A DNA stretch of 7,118 nt, from assembly GCA_900759575.1 (NCBI GenBank), contig CAAEVU010000244.1, forward strand, positions 1 to 7,118. The letters are read 5' to 3'. Shown here one piece after another: positions 1 to 5,795 of this stretch; position 1 is the first letter of the stretch, and every line of letters begins with the position of its first letter. The notes under the pieces are model-generated. The model was given only the letters and a program-made list of their open reading frames with translations, was not told the DNA's origin and searched no databases. A program made the translations under genes and the position numbers. Source of the stretch: Clostridia bacterium (GTDB taxonomy: Bacteria > Bacillota > Clostridia > Oscillospirales > Acutalibacteraceae).

Positions 1-2
1 AC

Positions 3-2699
3 GTGCAGAAAACGGGAAACAGAACGATAATCACATGGGTGGCGCTGCTTTTGGCGCTGCTGTTTATCCTGCCGGCGCCCGGAGCGCTGGCTATGGAAAC
101 ACCATCTTCTACGGTTTCGGAAACTTCTTCGGAGGAGGAACAGCCTCAGCCCGAGGACAATTCTTCCCAGGAATCGGAAGAGGGTTCCACCGATGTTTCT
201 TCCGAGGAAAGCCAGGCGGAGAGCCAGGTGGAAGAGACGGAGAGTCAGCCGGAGGAAGAATCCACCCTTTCCTCGGAAAGCCAGACCACGGAGGAAAGTT
301 CTGCTCTTTTGGAAGAGAACAGCTCTCTGGAAGAAACAGAAGAAGAGACTTTTGAATCCTATCCGCTGTTGCGGGTGGGGGGACATCAGGCGTATATGGC
401 GGGCGAACCGGAAGCACTTTTCTATCCCGAGCGGGATATGACCCGGGCAGAAATGGCCCAGGTGCTCTACAATTTGTTGGCCCAGTATCCTCCGGTCAGT
501 AAAAATTATTTCAGCGATGTCAGTTCCAGCGCTTGGTACGCAAAAGCAGTGAATACGCTGGCGGAGATGAAGATCCTCAGCGGGTATGAAGATGGCACCT
601 TCCGGCCCACTCAATCGGTTACCCGCGCGGAATTTGTGGTGGCTGTCAGCAAGTGCTTTGAAATGTCCAGCGGGACCAGCAAATTCCCGGATGTAAAGGG
701 ACATTGGGCGGAAAGCTACATAAATGCCGCAGTGGCCGCCGGATGGATCAGCGGTTTTGAGGACGGAACATTCCGTCCCAACGAAGGGGTGCGGCGCTGC
801 CAGGTAACGGCTATTATGAACAACGCCCTGGGACGTACAGGGGACGGCTTTGCCGCCGATCGAAATACCCAGGAATTTGTGGATGTTCCCACTACCCATT
901 GGGCCTACCTGCATATTGCCGAAGCGGCCGATCCGGTAGATGATAATGGCGGCGATAATGGGGGCGGCGACGATGAACCCACGACTGGCTTTGAAGTGGG
1001 TCAAACGGTGAAAGTGACAGCCAGCGACGGACTGCGGCTGCGCACAGGTCCCGGTACGAATTACGACATGATCACGCTGCTTGCTTTCGGGACCCAGCTT
1101 ACGGTGACCGAGGTGGCCAGCAACGGCTGGTTGGGCGTGAAAACAGCGGGCGGTACAGCAGGGTATGTCAGTTCCCAGTATGTGTCCACCGATTTGAACG
1201 GCGGAGGCGGAAATGGAGGCGGCGGTACTGCCAGCGGCGCCTCACTCAGTGCGTCCACCTTGACACTTGCCCAGTATCAAAGCGTGCGTTTGGATGGCTC
1301 GGTAAAAGAGAACCTTTCTGCCATGAGTTGGAAGAGCAGCGATCCCAGTGTGGCCTATGTGGGCTATACTGTCAGCTATGGCGGCAACAGCCAGGGAGCC
1401 ATGGTGTACGGAGCAAAGCCCGGTACCGCTACCATCACCTTTACCGATGGGAAAGGCACCACAAAAGCCACCTGTACCGTGACCGTTACGGCGGCCCAGG
1501 CAGTACGGTTTGCCTATTCCGATGAAAACATTGTAGCCAAGAACAGCAGCTTCAATTTGATCGGCGTCACCGACAGCAGCCGTACCGGGGTGAAATTCAC
1601 CATAGTGGACGGTCCAGCAAAGGGTTCTTTTGAAACCACCGAATATACCACGGAAAGCCAGAATTCCACCCATGGCCTGCCCACCAATACGGTCAAAGTA
1701 TTTACCCGGAATGTGAGTTTTGTGGCCGCGGGCGAGTATACGATCCGCGCCTATTCCAAGACTTCCAGTGGCTCCTGGTCCTCGGACTACTATGAATTTA
1801 CCGTGTTGGTTCTTGCGAGCAATGTAAGCGCCACAACCACCACCTATGATAGCCGCCGGGCCAGCGATGACATTATTTCCTTGTTGGCCAATTTTGAAGG
1901 CTTGGTGTCGGAGATCGAGGACGATTCCCTTGCTTCCGGAAACCCCACTGTGGGCTATGGCTATGTGGTGCAGAAAAACAGCGCTTTCTATAACAATCTG
2001 ACGGAAGAGGAAGCCTATGCTCAGCTGGTAAATATGGTCAACAGCGCCGGATATGCCAGCGCGGTAGAGCGGTTCCGGGCAAACAACAACATCAAAATGA
2101 GCCAGGCTCAGTTTGACGCCTTGGTGAGTTTTGTGTACAACTTGGGCCCGGGAAACCTTGACGCCAGTTATGATACTTTTAAAGTCATGCTCAACGCTAC
2201 CGACCCTACCAATATTTCCTCTTCCAATACAGCTACCGGTACGGTGAACGTGGTGAATGTGGATACAGGGGTTGCAGCGGTGTATTCCAGCCCCAGTTTG
2301 ACCAGTTCTCAGGTGACCACTTTGAAATCCGGCAGCACTGTGACGGTGGACAATTATCGTGCCAACATTTCTTCCACTCAGCAGGAAGTCTGGTACCATG
2401 TGTCCACTTCCGATGGAAAAGTGGGTTGGGTGTCCGCTGGGTATGTGAGACTTTCCGGAAATCGTGCCTGTGACCTTGCCTGGGCGGATTCCACAGTTCT
2501 TGCCAACAATTTCCTCCAGTGGAACAAGGCTGGCGGTTACGTGGTGCAGGGATTGGTGAACCGTCGTATCGCGGAGTGTAATATCTTCTTCTTTGGCGAC
2601 TATGCCAAAGCCTACCACAACAGCGGTTATTGGGGAAAGAATTACTACGGATACCAGTTCCCCAACAACATCAAGCAGTACGACAGCAACCAAAAATGA
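3..2699 (+). CDS. Secreted SLH-anchored modular protein with SH3b, Ig-like and GH24-type lysozyme domains
   Basis: Predicted exported cell-wall protein of 898 residues that probably cleaves peptidoglycan. Residues 1-30 look like a signal peptide: K3 and R7 precede a hydrophobic core (WVALLLALLFIL), with cleavage likely after ALA at 30. Residues 31-118 are an acidic Ser/Glu-rich spacer. SLH repeats follow at about 121-167 (TRAE at 147), 169-219 (TRAE at 207) and 227-278 (degenerate RRCQ at 264), then a half repeat at 291-309. SH3b 1 lies at 331-395 between Gly/Asp-rich linkers. An Ig-like (Big_2-type) domain is at 412-496 and a second beta-rich domain at about 500-605. GH24-type lysozyme signatures are at 619-735 (FEG with E632, D641, TVGYG at 649, FDALVSFVYNLG at 704-715) and 823-870 (FLQWNKAGG, GLVNRRIAE), with SH3b 2 between them at about 746-818. 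SLH domains normally bind pyruvylated wall polymer. The GTG start at base 3 is chosen because it keeps the signal peptide; its RBS and promoter lie outside the window, so a start further upstream cannot be excluded. Confidence 0.88.
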   Translation: MQKTGNRTIITWVALLLALLFILPAPGALAMETPSSTVSETSSEEEQPQPEDNSSQESEEGSTDVSSEESQAESQVEETESQPEEESTLSSESQTTEESSALLEENSSLEETEEETFESYPLLRVGGHQAYMAGEPEALFYPERDMTRAEMAQVLYNLLAQYPPVSKNYFSDVSSSAWYAKAVNTLAEMKILSGYEDGTFRPTQSVTRAEFVVAVSKCFEMSSGTSKFPDVKGHWAESYINAAVAAGWISGFEDGTFRPNEGVRRCQVTAIMNNALGRTGDGFAADRNTQEFVDVPTTHWAYLHIAEAADPVDDNGGDNGGGDDEPTTGFEVGQTVKVTASDGLRLRTGPGTNYDMITLLAFGTQLTVTEVASNGWLGVKTAGGTAGYVSSQYVSTDLNGGGGNGGGGTASGASLSASTLTLAQYQSVRLDGSVKENLSAMSWKSSDPSVAYVGYTVSYGGNSQGAMVYGAKPGTATITFTDGKGTTKATCTVTVTAAQAVRFAYSDENIVAKNSSFNLIGVTDSSRTGVKFTIVDGPAKGSFETTEYTTESQNSTHGLPTNTVKVFTRNVSFVAAGEYTIRAYSKTSSGSWSSDYYEFTVLVLASNVSATTTTYDSRRASDDIISLLANFEGLVSEIEDDSLASGNPTVGYGYVVQKNSAFYNNLTEEEAYAQLVNMVNSAGYASAVERFRANNNIKMSQAQFDALVSFVYNLGPGNLDASYDTFKVMLNATDPTNISSSNTATGTVNVVNVDTGVAAVYSSPSLTSSQVTTLKSGSTVTVDNYRANISSTQQEVWYHVSTSDGKVGWVSAGYVRLSGNRACDLAWADSTVLANNFLQWNKAGGYVVQGLVNRRIAECNIFFFGDYAKAYHNSGYWGKNYYGYQFPNNIKQYDSNQK

Positions 2700-2706
2700 G
2701 TTTATA

Positions 2707-2746
2707 AAAAGCCGTCCGTTCCCCAATCAGGGAGTGGGCGGCTTTT
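2707..2746. terminator. Bidirectional hairpin terminator between convergent genes
   Basis: A 17-bp inverted repeat (2707-2723 with 2730-2746, including three G-U pairs) has a 6-base loop. It is flanked by an A-run on the left and a T-run on the right, so it reads as a Rho-independent terminator on both strands. It starts 8 bases after the TGA of the SLH/lysozyme gene and lies 8 bases past the stop of the ComM-like gene on the other strand. One hairpin therefore appears to serve both genes. Confidence 0.88.
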
Positions 2747-2753
2747 CGCTGTT

Positions 2754-4280
2754 TTATTTTCGCAGCCAGTATTTCCGGTCCAGCGTCCTGTATTGAACAG
2801 CTTCCGCGGCGTGGGCTGTGTCGATTTTCTCACTGTTGTCCAAATCCGCAATGGTGCGGGCTACTTTCAGCACGCGGCCGTAGGTTCGGGCGGAGAATCC
2901 AAAGCTTTCAAACGCCCGTTGGAGCAGCCTTGTTGCCGCTTGGGTAGTTTGACACATTTCCTGCATTTGGGAAGCGGGAATATCCGCGTTGCACCTATAG
3001 GGGAGCCCCTGGTAGCGTTCTTGCTGAATGCGTCGGGCAGCGTTGACCCGTTTCTGGATTTCCTCAGAAGTTTCTTCCCTCCTTGTGGAGGAGAGCTCTT
3101 CAAAGGGAACCGCAGGAACTTCAATGTGTAGATCAATGCGGTCCAGCAGCGGCCCGGAGACCTTACCCAAATACCGTTCTACAGCATGGGGGGAACAGAG
3201 GCATGGATGAGTGGGGTGACCGAAATACCCGCAGGGACAGGGATTCATGGCAGCCACCAACATAAAGCGGCAGGGATAGGAGGTGGTGCCTCCCACCCGG
3301 GAAATGGTGACTTTGCCGTCTTCCAGGGGTTGACGGAGCACCTCCATGGAGGCCCGGGAAAATTCCGGAAGTTCGTCCAGAAAAAGTACGCCGTTGTGTG
3401 CCAGGGAGATTTCCCCGGGTTGTGGGGAAGGGCCGCCCCCAGCCAGACCTGCGGTGGAAATGGTGTGATGGGGTGAGCGGAAAGGCCTGGTGCGGATCAG
3501 GGAAACACCGGCGGGAAGCTTGCCCCGGATAGAATGGATCTTGGTGGTTTCCAAGGCTTCATCAAAGGTCATTTCCGGCAGGATCGTGGGAAGACGCTTT
3601 GCCAGCATGCTTTTCCCGGAACCGGGAGGACCGATGAGCAAGACGTTGTGGCTGCCGCTGGCGGCGATTTCCAAAGCGCGCTTGGCTTCCGGCTGGCCTT
3701 TGACGTCGGAGAAGTCCAGCAGGTCCGGCTGGGCGGTTTCACCAAATTGGGGAATCGCCGGGGAAAGGTCCAGCGTTCCCTGAAGATGTCGGAAAAGCTG
3801 CTCGATAGTTCGGATGCCATAGACGTCCAGACCTTGGATCACCGCGCCTTCCCCGGCATTTTCCTGGGGTACGTACAGCCGTTTGAATCCGGCCTGGCGT
3901 GCCTTGTCCGCCATGGGAAGCACGCCCCGGATGGGACGCAGCTCCCCGGAAAGGGAAAGCTCACCTAAGAAAATCGCATCGTCCGTATGGCAAAGAAGCT
4001 GTTGGGAGACTTTCAGCAGGGAGATCAGCAGGGGCAAATCGTAAATAGGCCCTTCCTTTTTCTTGTCCGCCGGGGCCAGGTTCATGGTGATCCGGCTGAC
4101 AGGAAACTCAAAACCGCAGTTTTTCAAGGCGGAACGCACCCGGTCCCTGGATTCTTTCACTGCTGCGTCAGGCAATCCCACCAGTTCAAACGCGGGAAGC
4201 CCTTGGGAAAGGTCCGCTTCCACCTCCACCGGGAACGCTTCCATGCCATATAGCCCCATGCTGTAGGTCTTTGCCACCAT
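2754..4280 (-). CDS. comM: YifB/ComM-family Mg-chelatase-like AAA+ ATPase
   Basis: 508 residues, the usual full length for this family. The N-terminal ChlI-like (Lon protease/S5-type fold) region covers about 20-165 and includes GLPDAAVKESRDRVRSAL. The AAA+ core follows: Walker A GPPGSGKS at 217-224, RPFRSPHHTIS at 265-275, Walker B VLFLDE at 298-303, NPCPCGYFG at 346-354 and LLDRIDLHIE at 378-387. The C-terminal Mg-chelatase-like domain (about 400-500) carries YGRVLKVARTIADL at 467-480. In proteobacteria ComM is a hexameric helicase that promotes branch migration during natural transformation; the role of the clostridial homologue is inferred and less certain. The ATG at 4280 is supported by a GGAAGG about 13 bases upstream, slightly far, and by a promoter at 4324-4352. 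The gene converges on the SLH/lysozyme gene and diverges from the sigma factor gene. Confidence 0.93.
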   Translation of the reverse strand: MVAKTYSMGLYGMEAFPVEVEADLSQGLPAFELVGLPDAAVKESRDRVRSALKNCGFEFPVSRITMNLAPADKKKEGPIYDLPLLISLLKVSQQLLCHTDDAIFLGELSLSGELRPIRGVLPMADKARQAGFKRLYVPQENAGEGAVIQGLDVYGIRTIEQLFRHLQGTLDLSPAIPQFGETAQPDLLDFSDVKGQPEAKRALEIAASGSHNVLLIGPPGSGKSMLAKRLPTILPEMTFDEALETTKIHSIRGKLPAGVSLIRTRPFRSPHHTISTAGLAGGGPSPQPGEISLAHNGVLFLDELPEFSRASMEVLRQPLEDGKVTISRVGGTTSYPCRFMLVAAMNPCPCGYFGHPTHPCLCSPHAVERYLGKVSGPLLDRIDLHIEVPAVPFEELSSTRREETSEEIQKRVNAARRIQQERYQGLPYRCNADIPASQMQEMCQTTQAATRLLQRAFESFGFSARTYGRVLKVARTIADLDNSEKIDTAHAAEAVQYRTLDRKYWLRK

Positions 4281-4323
4281 AGTTTTCAGACATCCTTCCC
4301 AAAATAATTTCTATATTTCCCAT

Positions 4324-4352
4324 ATTATACAACAAATTATAGGATAAAACAA
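4324..4352 (-). promoter_or_regulatory. Sigma-A-type promoter for the ComM-like gene
   Basis: On the minus strand, a perfect -10 TATAAT (plus-strand 4324-4329) lies 17 bases from a weak -35 TTGTTT (4347-4352). Predicted transcription would start near 4317, giving a leader of about 37 bases before the ATG at 4280. A second TATAAT occurs 12 bases further upstream but lacks a matching -35. The surrounding DNA is very AT-rich. Confidence 0.6.
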
Positions 4353-4399
4353 CAAAAGGCTGCTGCTTTTCAAAATTGTGTGAGGAAAGAAACAGCATC

Positions 4400-4428
4400 T
4401 TGACGAAAGAAGCTCTTTAGGATATGAT
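4400..4428 (+). promoter_or_regulatory. Sigma-A-type promoter for the sigma factor gene
   Basis: TTGACG (4400-4405, five of six consensus bases) and TATGAT (4423-4428, five of six) are separated by exactly 17 bases. Predicted transcription starts near 4435, about 24 bases before the ATG at 4459, leaving room for the AGAGGTGG ribosome binding site at 4448-4455. This is one of the two best promoters in the window and suggests vegetative expression of the sigma factor gene. Confidence 0.75.
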
Positions 4429-4458
4429 AATGGCAAGAAAACGGTCAAGAGGTGGAGC

Positions 4459-5019
4459 ATGGAGTATCGGGATCGCAGTGATGCCCAGTTGACCGCCCTG
4501 GTACGGCAGCATCATGGGGATGCTTTCGCGGAGTTGAGCGCGCGTTACTTGGGGTTGATCCGGGCAAAGGCCCGACTGTTTGAAGGGGCTGCCGCGCCGG
4601 AAAAAGAAGACCTGTGGCAGGAAGGATTGCTGGGATTGTACGCCGCGGCCAAATCCTACCGGCCGGAAGGAGGCGCGTCGTTTTCCACATATGCGGGCGT
4701 GTGTGTTTATAACCGTATGGCCAGCGCTGTCCGGAAGCACGCCAGCAGCGCCAACCGCCCCTTGAACGAGTCTGTTCCCTTGGAAGACGCGGGGGAGGCG
4801 GCCGTGGAGGCCGGTCCGGAATCCCTTGTGGAGCTGCGGGAGGATTTTCGGTCCTTCTGTGAAAAAATGGATGTATCCCTTTCCCCCTTGGAGCGTAAGG
4901 TGTTGGCCCTGTATCTCAACGGTTACCGCAGGGGAGAGGCCGCTCAGCTGGCGGGCATGTCATTGCGGGCTTTTGACAATGCCCTGTACCGGGTGAGGGC
5001 AAAGCTGAAAGGGTTATAA
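4459..5019 (+). CDS. RNA polymerase sigma-70-family factor, SigH-like
   Basis: 186-residue small sigma factor that would direct RNA polymerase core to a subset of promoters. Region 2 spans about 9-92 and includes the core-binding motif EDLWQEGLLGLYAAAKSY (50-67) and FSTYAGVCVYNRM (75-87) in the 2.3/2.4 area. A linker with RPLNESVPLED (100-110) resembles the equivalent HIPLNS-V-L stretch of SigH. Region 4 is a helix-turn-helix at about 140-184 (LSPLERKVLALYLNGYRRGE, then AAQLAGMSLRAFDNALYRVR). Region 3 is missing, as expected for SigH and ECF types. It is somewhat shorter than typical SigH (about 210-220 residues). No anti-sigma gene is adjacent. The ATG at 4459 is preceded by AGAGGTGG. Assignment to the sigma-70 family is secure; the SigH-like label rests on motif resemblance only, and the neighbourhood is not one I associate with sigH. 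Confidence 0.87.
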   Translation: MEYRDRSDAQLTALVRQHHGDAFAELSARYLGLIRAKARLFEGAAAPEKEDLWQEGLLGLYAAAKSYRPEGGASFSTYAGVCVYNRMASAVRKHASSANRPLNESVPLEDAGEAAVEAGPESLVELREDFRSFCEKMDVSLSPLERKVLALYLNGYRRGEAAQLAGMSLRAFDNALYRVRAKLKGL

Positions 5020-5026
5020 AACATAA

Positions 5027-5080
5027 GTCCTGCTGCGCAGCGTTGGATTTCCATCGGCACGGTGCAACTCCGTCCAGGAC
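5027..5080 (+). other. GC-rich potentially structured leader before the zinc-ribbon gene
   Basis: GTCCTG (5027-5032) and CAGGAC (5075-5080) can pair as a 6-bp closing stem around 42 bases. Inside are a 10-base perfect palindrome GCTGCGCAGC (5032-5041), a possible small hairpin GAT/ATC with loop TTCC (5046-5055), and ACGG/CCGT (5059-5062 with 5070-5073) with a 7-base loop. The block is notably GC-rich compared with the other gene leaders here and has no T-run after it, so it is not an obvious terminator. It could be a cis-regulatory RNA, a dispersed repeat, or chance. I match it to no known riboswitch class. Confidence 0.3.
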
Positions 5081-5113
5081 AAGTAACTGAACACAGAAGC
5101 GAGGTAAAAGGAT

Positions 5114-5392
5114 ATGTACGAAGACAAGACGCTTGTCTGCAAAGAATGCGGCAAAGAATTTGTATTTACAGCTGGTGAGCAGGAATTTTACGCGGAAAAG
5201 GGCTTTACCAATGAGCCCCAGCGTTGCCGGGAATGTCGTCAAGCCCGGAAGAACAATAGTCGTCCCCAGCGGGAAATGTATACGGCAGTTTGCGCGGCTT
5301 GTGGCAAAGAGGCAAAAGTGCCCTTCCAGCCCCGGGAAGACCGTCCGGTGTATTGCAGCGAATGCTATGCCCGGATGAAAGAAGAAGGATAA
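5114..5392 (+). CDS. Small dual zinc-ribbon protein (zf-trcl plus CxxC-x17-CxxC)
   Basis: 92-residue, probably cytosolic, zinc-binding protein with two four-cysteine modules. The N-terminal probable zinc-ribbon (zf-trcl type) has C9/C12 and C38/C41 spaced by 25 residues, with DKTLVCKECGKEF and GFTNEPQRCRECR. The C-terminal module has C60/C63 and C81/C84 separated by exactly 17 residues, the CxxC-x17-CxxC pattern. A basic linker (RQARKNNSRPQR, 42-53) joins them and might contact nucleic acid. The function of these families is not established; a nucleic-acid or protein interaction role is inference. The start is set by GAGGT at 5101-5105, 8 bases before the ATG, with an extra AAAAGG closer in. 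The gene starts 94 bases after the sigma factor gene with no terminator between, so co-transcription is plausible. A strong terminator follows. Confidence 0.88.
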   Translation: MYEDKTLVCKECGKEFVFTAGEQEFYAEKGFTNEPQRCRECRQARKNNSRPQREMYTAVCAACGKEAKVPFQPREDRPVYCSECYARMKEEG

Positions 5393-5409
5393 GCAATTTA
5401 TGAATCTTC

Positions 5410-5444
5410 AGAGCGTCCTGCCAATAGGTGGGGCGCTCTTTTTT
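5410..5444 (+). terminator. Rho-independent terminator after the zinc-ribbon gene
   Basis: A 12-bp stem (5411-5422 with 5427-5438, three G-U pairs) has an AATA tetraloop and is followed directly by six T residues (5439-5444). One further A-T pair extends the base of the stem. It lies 17 bases after the TAA of the zinc-ribbon gene and ends the sigma factor/zinc-ribbon unit. Confidence 0.92.
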
Positions 5445-5455
5445 GCGTTTATGTA

Positions 5456-5484
5456 TTGCAGAGTAGGACAAAGGGTATTATAAT
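5456..5484 (+). promoter_or_regulatory. Sigma-A-type promoter for the DUF1858 gene
   Basis: A perfect -10 TATAAT (5479-5484) lies 17 bases after a weak -35 TTGCAG (5456-5461). Predicted transcription starts near 5491 and leaves a leader of about 37 bases before the ATG at 5528. It sits directly after the upstream terminator, so the DUF1858 gene probably has its own transcript. Confidence 0.68.
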
Positions 5485-5527
5485 GATGATACAATCAATA
5501 AAAAAATAGAAACGGAGGAACGTACCA

Positions 5528-5731
5528 ATGGCTTCTATTACAAAAGATACGATTATTGGCGAAATTCTGGACCTGGACCAGACGACAGCGCCCTTTTTCC
5601 TGGAAATGGGGATGCATTGTTTGGGATGCCCTTCCTCGCGCGGAGAGACAGTGGAGCAGGCTTGCGCAGTTCATGGCGTGAACGTGGATGAACTGGTGGC
5701 AAAGCTCAACGAACATTTGAAGGACAAGTAA
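5528..5731 (+). CDS. DUF1858 domain-containing protein
   Basis: 67-residue cytosolic protein consisting of a single DUF1858 domain, also described as the disulfide-oxidoreductase-like domain associated with hybrid-cluster (prismane) proteins. Key features are TIIGEILDLDQTTAPFFLEM (8-27), the CxxC motif GMHCLGCPSS with C31 and C34, a further C46, and a C-terminal helix VNVDELVAKLNEHL (51-64). In related proteins the domain occurs alone or fused to other redox domains. A thiol redox or metal/cluster-binding role is inferred from the CxxC; no enzymatic activity is established for the stand-alone form. The start is secure: GGAGGA at 5514-5519 is 8 bases before the ATG. The gene has its own promoter and is followed 10 bases later by a terminator-like hairpin. 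No hybrid-cluster protein gene is visible nearby. Confidence 0.9.
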   Translation: MASITKDTIIGEILDLDQTTAPFFLEMGMHCLGCPSSRGETVEQACAVHGVNVDELVAKLNEHLKDK

Positions 5732-5741
5732 GATGAAAAAA

Positions 5742-5783
5742 GCTGCCGCGCGACAGGAATTGCCGGGCGGCAGCGTCTTTTCT
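5742..5783 (+). terminator. Terminator-like hairpin after the DUF1858 gene
   Basis: GCTGCCGC (5742-5749) pairs perfectly with GCGGCAGC (5767-5774) around a 17-base loop that can form a little more pairing. An A-run precedes the stem (5736-5741) and a short T-rich tail GTCTTTTCT follows (5775-5783). It lies just after the TAA at 5729-5731. The interrupted T-run makes it weaker than the other two terminators, so partial readthrough into trmK is possible. Confidence 0.65.
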
Positions 5784-5788
5784 GGGAG
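5784..5788 (+). promoter_or_regulatory. Ribosome binding site fixing the trmK start
   Basis: GGGAG lies 7 bases before the ATG at 5796. The alternative upstream ATG at 5733 overlaps the end of the DUF1858 gene region and would place 21 extra codons across a terminator-like hairpin. This site therefore decides in favour of 5796. Confidence 0.65.
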
Positions 5789-5795
5789 CGTGTTT

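Noticed and set aside
954..1230. Gly/Asp/Asn-rich short repeats on either side of the first SH3b domain.
   Set aside because: These are simple inter-domain linkers typical of secreted modular proteins, not a functional DNA repeat.
1857..2699. Possible prophage endolysin remnant.
   Set aside because: The lysozyme region is part of one continuous frame with a signal peptide and SLH repeats, and no holin, integrase or other phage gene is visible in the window.
1242..2726. A 494-codon open frame on the minus strand, antisense to the SLH/lysozyme gene.
   Set aside because: Its translation is rich in His, Gly and Ile with no recognisable domain, and it lies opposite a gene with clear domains and codon structure. 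It is a shadow of the real gene's codon bias.
3191..3240. Cysteine cluster (C348, C350, C360, C362) in the ComM-like ATPase, at first sight an inserted metal site.
   Set aside because: Motifs of the NPCPCGY...C-x-C type are usual in the YifB/ComM family, so it is not an anomaly of this copy.
4916..5242. A 108-codon minus-strand frame spanning the sigma factor/zinc-ribbon gap.
   Set aside because: It overlaps two real genes in antisense and looks like an artefact of the GC-rich leader and neighbouring coding bias.
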